Source: Phytophthora colocasiae (Eukaryota > Oomycota > Peronosporomycetes > Peronosporales > Peronosporaceae). From it: 64,000 nucleotides of DNA. The translations under genes and the position numbers were made by a program. The notes beneath the pieces are model-generated. The model saw only the letters and a list, made by a program, of their open reading frames with translations, did no database searches and was not told where the DNA came from. This document shows, one piece after another, positions 45,057 through 57,154 of this stretch (positions are counted from its first letter, which is position 1; every line of letters starts with the position of its first letter). Where the stretch lies: the NCBI GenBank assembly GCA_018806915.1, contig JAGKQI010000100.1:2542001-2606000 (forward strand), written 5' to 3'.

Positions 45057-46226
45057 AATGCAGGGGACACACATGAGCGTTTAACCAGGAACATACCGGA
45101 GATATCAATAACGGCGCAGGGCTAAACAACGTAAGCCGAAATAGGTAGTCGTCACTTTGACCAGACAACTTTCCAGCGTAATCGCGATTCTTTACCTTGT
45201 TCATGGTTGTTTATGTATGTTTCAAGTTGTGATCGTCTGAAGTCTTTTGGGCTGTAGTTGAAGCATCCTCAACGTAAACGGACAATCCAAGAAGTGGTCT
45301 CGTTAACATGGCTTTTGTGAAACTTACGAATTCTGCTTCCGAAGGAACTATTCTGTAAATAACAGACCTCCAGTCTGCAAGTATACTGCCCTGGTGTGCG
45401 TTGGACTTCATATCGCCTGAAATGTTGCCACTTTAAGTTTTCAATCAGTTTTGCTCGTTATTTCAACTACTACGTTTTGTTTTCATTTGAACTGCAAGAG
45501 TTTGGCGCTAACAGCATGAGTACCTCGTCGGACTCTCATAACGCAGCAACGCTGCAACCAAAACAAAACCACTAACTACATGTATGATGGACGTCAACGT
45601 GGACATTCTCCGCTCCATCTCCATCGGAGGATCCGTGGGACCAAGTGATAAACTGCAGTGGTTGTCATTCCTTGCGATCGTACTCACGTTTAAACCTCCA
45701 ATAGCGTACGCTCAAGGGACAAAAAAACTTGTTGAGAACCGATTTAACATAATACTTTTTCTAAGAATTTAAACCGAGTTGATGGATTTTGTTTGAGCGC
45801 TGCGATGCTGTACTTGAGTGACCTGGCAAACTATTCAATGAAACGAGGTAACCAGGTCGGCTTCAACAGATGTATGCAATACCAGCGAACTTGGATTTAA
45901 TATTTATCACAGTGATCTCGTTGTTGACGGCCTACACGATGAAGGGATAAACCACAACAACACAATATTTTTTTTATCTACCTGGCTCGTTCCTTGGATC
46001 ATCCCATAGCCATGGCCCGTTACCTATGTAGGTTACGGTGCCTACCAGGATGATACAAATCCAAAATTGATAAACTCGTCTGATGTAGCGGCGATATAGT
46101 CATTCACCGCAAGTGGCCACTAAGTCGTCAGCATTATTTAAACTACCAACGCCTGTAACAATTGTAGAACATATCATCACTTCCGATAAAACGAAAGCCA
46201 TAAAGCTCAAAGATCATAACTGCTAG
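45057..46226. other. Loop of the inner inverted repeat
   Basis: 1.17 kb of AT-rich single-copy sequence with short ORFs only (45211-45411 minus, 45584-45772 plus). No recognised domain. Confidence 0.4.
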
Positions 46227-47760
46227 CCACGACCAGTGATTTAGAATATTGCATCCTTAGATGCAATTAAAAACCTTCTCCGTACACGAAACCAGTAGCA
46301 ACTGAAACTTGGTCAGCCTTTTGTTACAAGCCGACATTGTTACCCAACAGAGCAACAATAAGCTATCTACGAGTAATGAGTGATTCCTTTGGTGAAAGGG
46401 GAGCCTGAAGCAACTTTCCTGTCCGGGGTTTGACAAGATTTATTGGGCCATGCAGAAAAAAAACTAGAGCGATGTCGAAAGTAGAAACCTATTCTGGTGA
46501 ACTAATCGATATCAAGGAGATCGTCGAATGTATCCAAATGAATACCTCAACGGTGTTTAGCTCGAACCGATCTCCGCGAGTATCTCGTTCCGACAAGGTT
46601 TTCGGGTATACTAAATCAATGCTATTTGGTCCTTTGAACAGCACACGCTTGTAATAACTGGATCTGCAAAACTTCTCATATGTAGAATGTATGTGGCGAC
46701 GGTCTATGATCCACAACGATAACCCTGGTGGTCAATCCAGAGATTACCAAAGCTTTACCAGCATTACCATGCCATGGTAATAGACACAAGCTTTGTCTCT
46801 GCTGACTGATATAGCGATTATCAAATCACAATAAATAGTCACTTTTGAGTAAAATAAAGAAAAGGTCACCAGAAAAGGTTCTCAAGACAAATCCTGAACC
46901 GTCGCTTGACTACACCAATCAGCGTGTCAGGATCTCGGAATGCACTCGGATTGGCTGGGAGATCTTGGACTTCAACATAGAATCCAACGATCTTCGCGCG
47001 CGAAATGTGGACTTCAACGTCCAAGCTTTCGCCCAGTGTCTTCGCTTTTGAATGAGTCAGCCAATCAGAATGCATTCCGGAAATCCTGACACGCTGATTG
47101 GCTCGTAGCTTCAACCCCATTCATCTTGGCCCAGTCAAGTGAGATGCAGCGATAGCGATCTCAAACGCGCCAAAATGCAAACCCAGTTCATTTCCAAATT
47201 TTCCTGGATCTGCACGAACCCTCCCACGACACGAGTCGCAGTACTGCCAGCCGCCGTAAAACACCCGCCTCCTCCAGCTAACTGATCACAGTCGAGCTAT
47301 GATCCTGCTCTCCGTACACCACGTCGATCCACGCTCTTCGACATGATGCTCGCAACACTGCTGAAGAATTATCCACCTATTGGCATCCACAACGGACGAG
47401 ACGCTATACACCAAAGTGAACCATGCTATCTGCCATGCTGTCCGCGGCAACGATCACGACTCGCCATCGATCGCCATGCGCAATGGTTCTGCCGATTGGC
47501 TGCAGCCACCTGCCGGTACCACCTTCGTGGAATGATGCTCGCTGCTTGCAACAAACCATCGAGCATTTCTTCGGCGATGCTGCGGGTACTTCCTCACGGA
47601 AAACGAGCTGCTTGATCTAGAATGAGTCTGTGGCAACCTCAAACGCAACAAGGGCGAGATCTCGATGATGACTACAAGGCTTATACTGTTTTCGTGCTAT
47701 CAGCACGCTTTCCTCCAGTTGCTCTGGTAAGCACTGTTTGCCATGTTGTGCCATATCAAC
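46227..47760 (-). repeat. Inner inverted repeat, right arm
   Basis: Reverse complement of 43515-45056. Contains the start and middle of block X copy 3. Confidence 0.85.
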
Positions 47761-48402
47761 CACGTGCTGCAACAATGGCTATTCGTGTTGTTGATTTCGC
47801 TGAAGGATTCGTACCAAATGTGTTGACCGGTGAGCTGGTGACTCCTCGCCCCCCGTCCCTCTCCTCCACCCACACCTCAAACACCACCACCACGACGATG
47901 TGAGCCTCTACTTGCCAGGATGTTGTACAAGACCGTACCGGGTTGGTCAGTCTTTAAATTGAGTGTTAAACGTTGCAGCCGAGATCGATCGTGGTGTGAG
48001 CCTGCTTAAGCCGCACTGAGAGTACGGTATTGCTGTTAGTTAGGGTGGTCGAGATGCAGTAGCGTTAATTATCAATTCATGTGCATTCAACATGATTATT
48101 TTTCACGGGTCATCAACGCAGTTTTATCGTATTTACAAAATCCATCAGAAGAGTAAGACTGAATTGTCGAACAGTGCTTAGGTTTAGATGTCCCGCTCAC
48201 CTGTAGGCTCATTTGCTTACCCGCGCTGCCAGACATAGCCCAATGTCACGGACCACAACGCACTCAGCTTAGGGCTCGAATGCGCCCCATGCACCGTGTT
48301 GGGGTTGGTGGAAGTGGCTACGGGACGGCAAAGGGTTGCGTGGTGATGGGTGTAATCAATGCACCGAGCGGTAAATTTTTGTTGTTCTTAGCCACCGTAA
48401 TG
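46782..48402 (+). repeat. Repeat block X, copy 3 (plus orientation)
   Basis: Full-length copy. The first frame begins ATGATGCTCGCAACA at 47343 and shifts; the second frame (47622-47903) is 93 codons. It ends at gccaccgtaat, followed by sequence different from copies 1 and 4, so 48402 marks one true end of the block. Confidence 0.85.
47622..47903 (+). CDS. Block X reading frame, unknown
   Basis: A 93-residue frame with an ATG start, present intact also at 52129-52410 and on minus in copies 1 and 2. It begins M-S-L-W-Q-P-Q-T-Q-Q-G-R-D-L, has the core A-R-F-P-P-V-A-L-V-S-T-V-C-H-V-V-P-Y, then M-A-I-R-V-V-D-F, and a P/T-rich tail ending in a run of threonines. Protein-level conservation against the diverged end of copy 2 suggests that it was once a real gene. 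Upstream frames carry related but shifted coding sequence, so this is probably the last part of a longer protein. Confidence 0.4.
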   Translation: MSLWQPQTQQGRDLDDDYKAYTVFVLSARFPPVALVSTVCHVVPYQPRAATMAIRVVDFAEGFVPNVLTGELVTPRPPSLSSTHTSNTTTTTM

Positions 48403-50307
48403 GCGCGACGCTTTACGGCATTGATTCCTAAGGTAGGCGCCAGAAACATCTTAGTTGGGCAATGTATAAATAGTGATCGAATGTCGATTTGTTGATGGCT
48501 ATAGGTTAGGATGCTCAGACAATCGACTGTGCAAAGATTTTGTTGGTTTAACTTATCCTCAACATTCAAGTATACGTTGTTAAATTTAATTCGAGTGAAT
48601 CAATGTATTGAAGCGCAAACGTAGCTTGTAATATCAAAGTAAATGATAACACCATCACTTTATATATCGGTAGGTGTTTTGTTAAATGAAGATATCAATG
48701 CATGTATTGATAGCTCTATCACACATAACATCCATTAAAGCGGTTGAGATTATGTTTGTTTGTGGTGCTGTAGCTCTAGGTTGGGTCATCCACCCTGTGG
48801 TAGAACAGAATATGTAGGACCGAAGTTCAGCATTATTGGGGTATTTCCCGAGCAAAAAGCTGTAGAGATGATACAGCAACTCAATGCCAACCTATGTGGA
48901 TACATGTTGCATTTCACGATTTCCTGTTTTTAGCCAAAAAATGCATTCCTTCTCCACTCAGGTACAACGCATCTAGATGGCGACATCGTTTTCATTTTAT
49001 ATAATAACTCTGTCAGAGTTCCTGAGTCTTTCAAGCAATCAAATTGCTGATGCTGTGTACTGTTCTAAGGTGGTAGTTGCCGTGGTGCTTTACCACGATG
49101 CTGATGTTGTGTACTGTTCTAAGTGTGGTAGCTGCTGTGGCGCTTTACCATGGTACGGAGTTCATTCAAAACCGCAAAGAAGCAACAGGAGAACTGCGTT
49201 ACGAAGCCAGCTATGCTCGCTGGGCGTTACCCTCGCGCGAGCAGATCGCAGCGACATTAGCTCAACGCAACACCGGCACTAGCGGCGCGTTCAGCGCTGA
49301 AAAATAGAAGCACACTTGGGGTTAAGTTTTCTTCTTTACAGTAAAATATAAACGGCCGCCTATACGACGTCCTTCTCAACATGACAGCTCGTCCTTATAG
49401 TGAAGCGTCCGGATTCGAGTCCCCATCGGCTGGGAACCATAGGGCGAATTCTGGATCCGGTCATCAACGCCGTCGTTCGCCATTAGCGTTAGATCTGAGA
49501 GACAGTGAGCCAAATCTCCGTTTGTCGGGATGTAATCTTCCTAAATTACCAGCCCAAGCGAAGTCGTAGGAGCCTCCAGCTTCTGGAAAGCGCCGTTACT
49601 GGTGGCTTCCGAGATAGGACTCATTGTTGCTAAAGGTGATTCGCCACATCGTAAACTATACATGTCCATATCACAGATGAAATTTCGTACCGTAAAAGAC
49701 ACAATATGGCTATTGAATTTATTTTTGAACTCACAATCCAATATTTACGATGGCAAAAGAAAGGGTTAACCCATGTCCATTTGACAAATACATATTTGAC
49801 ATTTAGGCGAATTGAGTTCTATTAGTCTGCATAAGCCGACGTTCTCCGCTGTGTCCTTTTGTTTGGTCAGTCAGCATTACATTAATTTTACCAGTCAATC
49901 TCAAGTTACAGGAGTCGTCTGGGAACCGAATTCAAAGCTCTGCCTTACATAATTTGAATCGATGTGCCGGGACCCCTATGATAAAATGGCAGCAGGTGCA
50001 GGGGCACGAACCCTTAGTATCACATCAGCCTGGTAGTTAAAAACAAGCATAACCTACATATAATTACTCTACTGCTAACGATTTGATGTACGTAATATCG
50101 ATGTCACGTTTTAATAGTTTTCAAAGATGAATAATGATTTGTCGAACACGTCCGATAGAACATTTGGAGGTGGAGCTACGTTTTACGGCGGCTGATACCT
50201 GCAAGTTTTTCTTTATGCGGTTCGCTTATTTTTATCAGTAGAAACCATACTGGTTCTGCCTTCTGCGCGCAACCCGGTAGCTTAAAGCGCGTCTTATCAG
50301 CGGGTTT
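48403..50307. other. Mixed spacer with short uncharacterised frames
   Basis: No recognised gene over 1.9 kb. 49160-49307 (+) ends a frame with protein-like sequence (T-E-F-I-Q-N-R-K-E-A-T-G-E-L-R-Y-E), possibly the last exon of something. 49381-49569 (+) is a 62-codon Ser/Arg-rich frame. Neither could be assigned. Confidence 0.35.
49046..49154. repeat. Two-copy 54-bp tandem duplication
   Basis: gctgatgctgtgtactg at 49046 and gctgatgttgtgtactg at 49100 begin two similar 54-bp units. It lies inside an otherwise unassigned stretch. Confidence 0.65.
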
Positions 50308-51211
50308 TTACGTAGGTTTACGCTTCGAGTACCAGTACACGCAACATTTTTTTGATGACCATGAGACGGAGACTTTAATGGGGTCGTGATATTTCCACAG
50401 AGAGCAAAATAGGCGTTTACATCCCGGACGATGGCGAACGCAAACCCTTTCCGTAACAACAATTACCACCAAGTTTGGCAACGAAGTCGCAATTCCTTCC
50501 ACGGCGGTGTTACTTGTCGGATCGAACACAAGATTATTTGCATACAAGATGGTTGCACGCTCCACCTCAGTATAGATTTTTCTGTCCAGCGATCTTATAT
50601 CAGCATGATGTACCTTGACATTCCTGAGCCTCAGGTATCGAGACGTGTTACTACAAAAGCAAAGTGGTTGCAATTTGAGCCAAATTTTGCTGCAGCTCAA
50701 TCCCAATACACGACCCAACTTCAGTTTCGAGAGCAACTTGAGCCACAATATTCCCAACCCCAGATCCGAAATCCACGAAGACATCCGTAGATTGTAGATC
50801 AGGAATTGTGGTGAGAATATCGGAAACACCAGTAGGAGTCACTTCACCAGTGTGGTGGTCAGGTGAATTAATCGCGAGTCGTGGCACAAAAGAAAATATC
50901 TTCGAGATCATGAGGTGTAGACCCATTCGTGCGTTTACGTTGGCGCTCGCAATGACTCGGTCGGTTGCTTGAACACCAGTGAAGCGTCTGGGAAATCCAT
51001 TTAAGTTCGTGCCGTACGTTCGTTTGAGCGTCTTTAGCCTGATCTGGAGTTGACGCTGGGTTTTACTGCTAAATGGCATTCCCAGCCACACGTGCCGCCA
51101 GGATATTCTTCGTCTTGCATCTAGTTCAGCCTTGGCTAGTCGGTATAGTAGCAAATCTTCTTCGTCGGAAAAATCAGCCATCGCTTGATCAAGTAAAATA
51201 GCAACTGACAT
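50308..51211 (-). pseudogene. DOT1-like methyltransferase with SANT-like N-terminus
   Basis: ATG at 51211 or 51181. The N-terminus (W-R-H-V-W-L-G-M, K-T-Q-R-Q-L-Q-I-R-L-K-T-L-K-R-T-Y-G) looks like a SANT/Myb-type helix bundle. It is followed by the SAM-binding signature V-F-V-D-F-G-S-G-V-G-N and G-I-E-L of DOT1-type H3K79 methyltransferases. A frameshift near 50650 moves the rest to another frame, with Y-A-N-N-L-V-F-D (motif typical of the fold) and C-V-R-H-R-P-G-C ... F-C-S-L-W. As written it is broken. It is embedded between copies 3 and 4 of block X, so it may have been amplified with mobile DNA. Confidence 0.65.
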
Positions 51212-51318
51212 AGTCTACTAAAGATATTTGGTCTTTTGAGAAAAAAGAACCGCCACAATAAAAATGTGGAGCTAAACATTTATTTAAATAGTACATATTT
51301 ACTTTTGTTTTTGGCAAA

Positions 51319-52912
51319 GCGATTATCAAAGCACAATAAATAGTCACTTTTGAGTAAAATAAAGAAAAGGTCACCAGAAAAGGTTCTCAAGACAAATTCT
51401 GAACCGTCGCTTGACTACACCAATCAGCGTGTCAGGATCTCGGAATGCACTCGGATTGGCTGGGAGATCTTGGACTTCAACATAGAATCCAAACGATCTT
51501 CGCGCGCGAAATGTGGACTTCAACGTCCAAGCTTTCGCCCAGTGTCTTCGCTTTTGAATGAGTCAGCCAATCAGAATGCATTCCGAAATCCTGACACGCT
51601 GATTGGCTCGTAGCTTCAACCCCACATTCATCTTGGCCCAGTCAAGTGAGATGCAGCGATAGCGATCTCAAACGCGCCAAAATGCAAACCCAGTTCATTT
51701 CCAAATTTTCCTGGATCTGCACGGACCCTCCCACGACACGAGTCGCAGTACTGCCAGCCGCCGTAAAACACCCGCCTCCTCCAGCTAACTGATCACAGTC
51801 GAGCTATGATCCTGCTCTCCGTACACCACGTCGATCCACGCTCTTCGACATGATGCTCGCAACACTGCTGAAGAATTATCCACCTATTGGCATCCACAAC
51901 GGACGAGACGCTATACATTAAAGTGAACCATGCTATCTGCCATGCTGTCCGCGGCAACGATCACGACTCGCCATCGATCACCATGCGCAATGGTTCTGCC
52001 GATTGGCTGCAGCCACCTGCCGGTACCACCTTCGTGGAATGATGCTCGCTGCTTGCAACAAACCATCGAGCATTTCTTCGGCGATGCTGCGGGTACTTCC
52101 TCACGGAAAACGAGCTGCTTGATCTAGAATGAGTCTGTGGCAACCTCAAACGCAACAAGGGCGAGATCTCGATGATGACTACAAGGCTTATACTGTTTTC
52201 GTGCTATCAGCACGCTTTCCTCCAGTTGCTCTGGTAAGCACTGTTTGCCATGTTGTGCCATATCAACCACGTGCTGCAACAATGGCTATTCGTGTTGTTG
52301 ATTTCGCTGAAGGATTCGTACCAAATGTGTTGACCGGTGAGCTGGTGACTCCTCGCCCCCCGTCCCTCTCCTCCACCCACACCTCAAACACCACCACCAC
52401 GACGATGTGAGCCTCTACTTGCCAGGATGTTGTACAAGACCGTACCGGGTTGGTCGTCTTTAAATTGAGTGTTAAACGTTGCAGCCGAGATCGATCGTGG
52501 TGTGAGCCTGCTTGTGTCGCACTGAGAGTACGGTATTGCTGTTGAGTTAGGGTGGTCGAGATGCAGTAGCGTTAATTATCAATTCATGTGCATTCAACAT
52601 GATTATTTTTCACGGGTCATCAACGCAGTTTTTATCGTATTTACAAAATCCATCAGAAGAGTAAGACTGAATTGTCGAACAGTGCTTAGGTTTAGATGTC
52701 CCGCTCACCTGTAGGCTCATTTGCTTACCCGCGGTGCCAGACATAGCCCAATGTCACGGACCACAACGCACTCCAGCTTAGGGGCTCGAATGCGCCCCAT
52801 GCACCGTGTTGGGGTTGGTGAAGTGGCTACGGGACGGCAAAGGGTTGCGTGGTGATGGGTGTAATCAATGCACCGAGCGGTAAATTTTTTGTTGTTCTTA
52901 GCCACCGTAATG
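51319..52912 (+). repeat. Repeat block X, copy 4 (plus orientation)
   Basis: Nearly identical to copy 3 but lacks its first about 37 bases. Its far end continues directly into the piggyBac-like element, as in copy 1. Includes the intact 93-codon frame at 52129-52410. Confidence 0.85.
51420..51606. promoter_or_regulatory. Paired CCAAT boxes in a 42-bp inverted repeat (block X)
   Basis: CCAAT at 51420 and 51567 and ATTGG at 51455 and 51602 sit at the four ends of two 42-bp arms (51420-51461 and 51565-51606). The arms are inverted copies with three mismatches. The arrangement is repeated in copies 1, 2 and 3. It lies about 240 bp before the ATG of the first block X frame. It could be an NF-Y-type promoter or simply a hairpin. 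Confidence 0.45.
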
Positions 52913-53404
52913 TCACTAAGGTGGCTAAAACATTGTGATACTTCTGATTCTTCTTACCATTTATACTGGATATAACCAGAAGTACTGTGCACGACTACAT
53001 TGATGATGAAAAGCATCCGTAATGGTGGCCGCTAGATGGCGTAACTCGTAGGTGAGATGACGAAAATCTTGATACTGGAGCAAACTTGACCCACTTGACA
53101 TCTAAACAAACACATCAATGATGGCCAACTATTTCCCAGTCAACCCACTATAAATTTTGTCAGTATACATTTTGGTGGGATAATAATTGTGCCACGACAA
53201 AATAAAAACAAATGATTGCTTCTGGACCAATAGTCTTGAATTAAGTATACAATGTAAACACAGCACTAATAATGGGTGCACTTCAGCTCTGTTCGCCAAT
53301 ACTTCCGAAACAACGATCCAGGGACCTGGCCGCACAAGACTTTTCTTTCCGCAGCTTTCTCTCCGCAACTATCAGAGGTTCTTTGAGCTTGTACAAGGTT
53401 GAAA

Positions 53405-56371
53405 CTAATCGTAGGTTTCCTTTGCCAGAAAACAACTCGCTGGGCAAATAGAAACGATGGAATTTTCCCAGCACGTAAGATCAGCATCAGGACACATGTA
53501 AGCCTTTGGTTTGTTGCTGAACACTCCACGACACAAACACACGTTGTGATTTCCGCAATAATCTGTTTTCTCAGTCGGCCATCGGTCCTCCCATCGACAA
53601 ACAACACATCCTCTGCGCTTTCGGCCACAATCCTTGAAAACCTGCCTCGATGCAACTGCTGTACAGTTCTTACGGGGACTTTCGTCACATTTCACCGACA
53701 CGAATAGCTCTCGGGGACTAGTGTGAGTGTCAAATGCTTCCACTTGGTCATCCAAACGCGTAGCCTCAAACGCCATTCTGCTATCGCTTGGAGCATCTAC
53801 CCACCTCCCCGATATTAATTCTGAAGCAAGTTCAATGACAAATGTCCTGTGCGAATCGCGTTGTTTTGCCATATCAACCACACAACGGCGGGTGAGATAA
53901 GCATTTGATCTTGCAATATCGATCAGGGCCAACGCTAACTTCTTATGCCATTTTTTGTAGGAATGTCCATCAGCGAGAGAAAACCGGGCACGAATTTGAT
54001 CTAGACGATCCACCCCTTGCATGAACTGGTTGTATTGCTTCACGGCCACGGGTGCTACGAACGTTTGCGAAGTAGCTCCAACTTGGCGCTCGACATTAGT
54101 CACTCCAGATCCATCGGAATTAGACACAATTTGAACAACGCTACCGTCGCACCAAGATGCTGCCACTATTCCATGCTCGGCAGAAACTCCTTGGCGAAAA
54201 TCGCCACGAGATGACTGTTGTTTATCCAGCATAGTGTGGCGCGGAAAATGTTTACTTGTTCCTCGAACCGTTCCACGTCCATATAACCCTCGCAGACGCA
54301 ATGCTTGAAGTAATTGAATAGAGGTGTAGTAGTTGTCGGTATTGAGGACGCGATTTGAACCATAGATAGGTCGAGCCACCTCCAGTACTAGGCTCCGAAT
54401 CGCAGAAACCTTCTCCGTGACCCATTCCTGTTGCAATCGCAATGCTTCATCCGTTGGTACTACCCCATCGAGTCGGTCGGTGACGTCACTATTGCAATGC
54501 AATCTGTAGTTGATTGCTATCCATGATGTTGCGCAGCACTGGCATATATAGTCGAAAGTGATATTTGCCAGTCGGCTTCGTCGGATTGTAAACGATCATA
54601 TGACGGCCGAACTTGGAACGACATGCTATACTGCTCTCGTCGAGAGCCACGTTACGACCAACTTCTATATACCGACCACCAGTACATTTCAACAAATTAA
54701 GTAGCGGCCGGATTCGAGCAGCTGGATCGCGGTTTGTTGATGGAGGTACGGCAAGGAAAGCAAAAACACTTTCGAACCAGTTTGAATCGTCGTAGGGGCA
54801 TGATTTGTTCCAGTCCAGACGAAGTGCCATTTCCGATAATAATGTCTTCTGGTTGAACGCCCCAATAGTTGGCATACTCACCCTTGTTGTTGATGCTCAT
54901 GTAAAACAAAATCCCGATGAATTTCATCAGTTCAGCCAGAGTAACAGGCGGCTGCAGTTTTACACCCTTTACAACTGCATAGGCGTTGGTTTCATTCACG
55001 ACCTGGCGCCAGAAGTATAATGGGATATAGGCAAGAAAACTCGACGAAGCCGAATGGGTGAAGAGTCGCAGAGATTCTGATCTCACTCGAGTCTTAGTTG
55101 ATCCATCACTATGTGTGTAGAGATCGTCTGGAGCTTCCAATTCAAGTCTCGGATCAAACTTCATGCTCTTTATTGCTTCTACCTCACCAAGGCTAGTGGG
55201 AAGCGGACGGTCTGGGTCGAACTCGCCAAAAGTTTCCATCTCCACAAGGTCCTCGATTGGAGCATCCGATGGGAGTGATTCTTCTTCTGGGACGGAAATT
55301 AATGCGCTCCAAGTTGGTTTTGCTGTCGTTCGTGTCAGCAGCCTGTAGTTTTCAATACCGCGTTGGACAACGCCGATTTCCAGTGAGTGGACTTGGTTCT
55401 GGAACAAGCTATCCAGCCACCGAATCTCGTACTTTACGGTCTTTTTTTGTTTGGATCGCCGACAAACTCGTCCAACCATGTATGAATTCCCCACTTGTGC
55501 TAAGATCGGCTTCAACGTCTTGGTTATCATCCATGATTCTTTTGCTGGCGAAAATGCGATCAAACTGTTCAGGTATAATTCGGAATTAGCGTCCAAGTCA
55601 TCGTGATGTCCAGTATTGTCTCCATTTCTCGCTTCCCCACGCGATCTACCATCTGGTTCGACTTCATGTTCAACACCGCCTTGATTACCATCTAAAACGC
55701 CTTGTTCTATGCCCAGTACGCCATCACTGCCATCTCCGGGTTCGCCATCAGCTCGATTGTCGCCAAACTGGGATTGTTCTTCCATCTGCACGATACTATC
55801 TTCGTAATCATTGGGGACTTCTGGTCTTGACGATATTCATCCACGTCAAGAACGTCTTCTTGTCCTAGAACGCAATCAACAGAATTCTCATGATGATGCT
55901 CTTCGTGAGATCTGGACTTATGTTTGTCAATGCTGATACCACGAGCTCCAGGTGTGGGATTTACATTAACGTGTATGGCTTCATCTTGACAAGACGAGGG
56001 TTTATCACCACACCTACGCTCGGTTAAACAACTTTCACGAACGTCCAGAATAGATCCAGTCGAAACATTGTCGTGAGCAGGGAAAAACACGGTCACGGTG
56101 TCTCCATCAACACGAATCATTTGATCATTGAGGCTTCGATAGTAAAAGCACTAGTGAGTCTTCCCCAAGAAAATAGTCTTCCCCCTCGATACCGGCTGGG
56201 TTTTTTACCTGGTTTGACGTAGCGATAACGAGAATCAAGACTACTCCTGCGCGGCGGTTTAGATGTCCATCCGTCTTGCCGAAGAACTCTCCATATCTCT
56301 TTGAACAAGGCAGTACCCTCTGCACATTTAACGAGGTTAGCAAATATTTCTTCTATGCTGGTGAAAAACAC
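53405..56371 (-). pseudogene. piggyBac-like transposase (frameshifted)
   Basis: A DDE transposase of the piggyBac/PGBD type for cut-and-paste movement. The N-terminus (56371-56120) has W-R-V-L-R-Q-D-G-W-T-S-K-P-P. An acidic linker (to about 55700) follows, then the core. Catalytic blocks: A-L-D-E-S-S near 54640, T-D-N-Y-Y-T-S near 54337 and G-V-D-R-L-D-Q near 54010. A Cys-rich C-terminal finger (C-V-V-C-R ... C-G-N-H-N-V-C-L-C) precedes the stop at 53405. Frames shift near 56205, 56130, 55800, 54790 (one extra T in a T run) and 54545 (one extra C). All catalytic residues survive, so it is a young wreck or carries sequencing errors. Terminal repeats and TTAA sites were not identified. Confidence 0.85.
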
Positions 56372-56956
56372 ATAGTATACCTCGCAACACCGCTTGCTTA
56401 CTGTTTGCTCCAGTGCGGGATGGCAAATGTCGACGTTTTGCTAATTTACCCGAATTAGCATCCAGATGCCGCTTTCTTGGTGGCATCACTCTTCCAAGTT
56501 GTTTTCCGAAGTGAGGGAGGAATATATCTGAAGAAGCCTGGCAACTGCTCGCTGGCCTGGCAGCTGCTCGCTAGAACATTAGTCATGTACCTACTTCGTA
56601 AGATATGCCGAAGATATCGCTGATACCACTCATGTTAGTAGCTGCGTTCAGCCAATCCGCTGGGGCGAGTGTCCTTTCGAATCGAATTCTCAGATGAAAA
56701 TATTTTTTTTGGCCAATAGCAGAGCTTATTTGAAAGGCATCGATGGGGGCGTTTTGCTCCCATCTGTTTTGTAGCCATCTTATCGGTTGCCGACCCTTCG
56801 AAATGGCTACACGTCGAAGGGAGCGTTTTGCTACCTTCCGTTTTCGATTGTCTTGAGTTTGTATAGTATACAAAGTCACTGTGTTCGCGAACGGGTTAAC
56901 ACGATGTAGCTCAACGTCGTGATACAGTAACCATCCCTCTTCTTCTTCGCAAAACC
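56372..56956. other. Right edge of the inserted interval
   Basis: Contains two direct copies of a near-palindrome, gggggcgttttgctccc (56745-56761) and gggagcgttttgctacc (56819-56835). A similar one is at 33227-33243 on the far side of the interval. A minus frame 56583-56981 reads through it. Its first residues (G-F-C-E-E-E-E-G-W) may still be channel turret sequence. Confidence 0.4.
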
Positions 56957-57095
56957 CTACAACGGAAGTGAAGCTAAACATGTGCCGATGTGAATGAGCA
57001 GGAACAAAAGAACAGCGAAAAGAAGCAGTCGGTGTGAGCTGCGGAGGGGATAAAGCTGGTCAATCTCATGTAAATGACCTGATACGCGCCACACT

Positions 57096-57154
57096 CTGCG
57101 GATAAAAAAATGAGTGAGTAAAACTGAAAATTCAACTTTGTGGCGAGCACGTAC
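57096..57154 (-). other. Intron 2 of the minus-strand channel gene
   Basis: 59 bp, GTACGTGC...ATCCGCAG, in the S4-S5 linker of module 2. Splicing restores V-W-R-V-S-G-H-L-H-E-I-D, which aligns with V-L-H-L-K-D-Q-L-S-E-I-E in the paralogue, which has no intron here. Confidence 0.85.

Larger units (their letters stand above)
51319..53432 (-). repeat. Outer inverted repeat, right arm
   Basis: Partner of 39230-41340. High identity with a few single-base indels. Confidence 0.85.

Noticed and set aside
33322..56956. A 23-kb intron in the channel gene
   Set aside because: No splice donor follows the S5 exon. Introns here are 53-67 bp, and the left half carries frameshifts and a nonsense codon.
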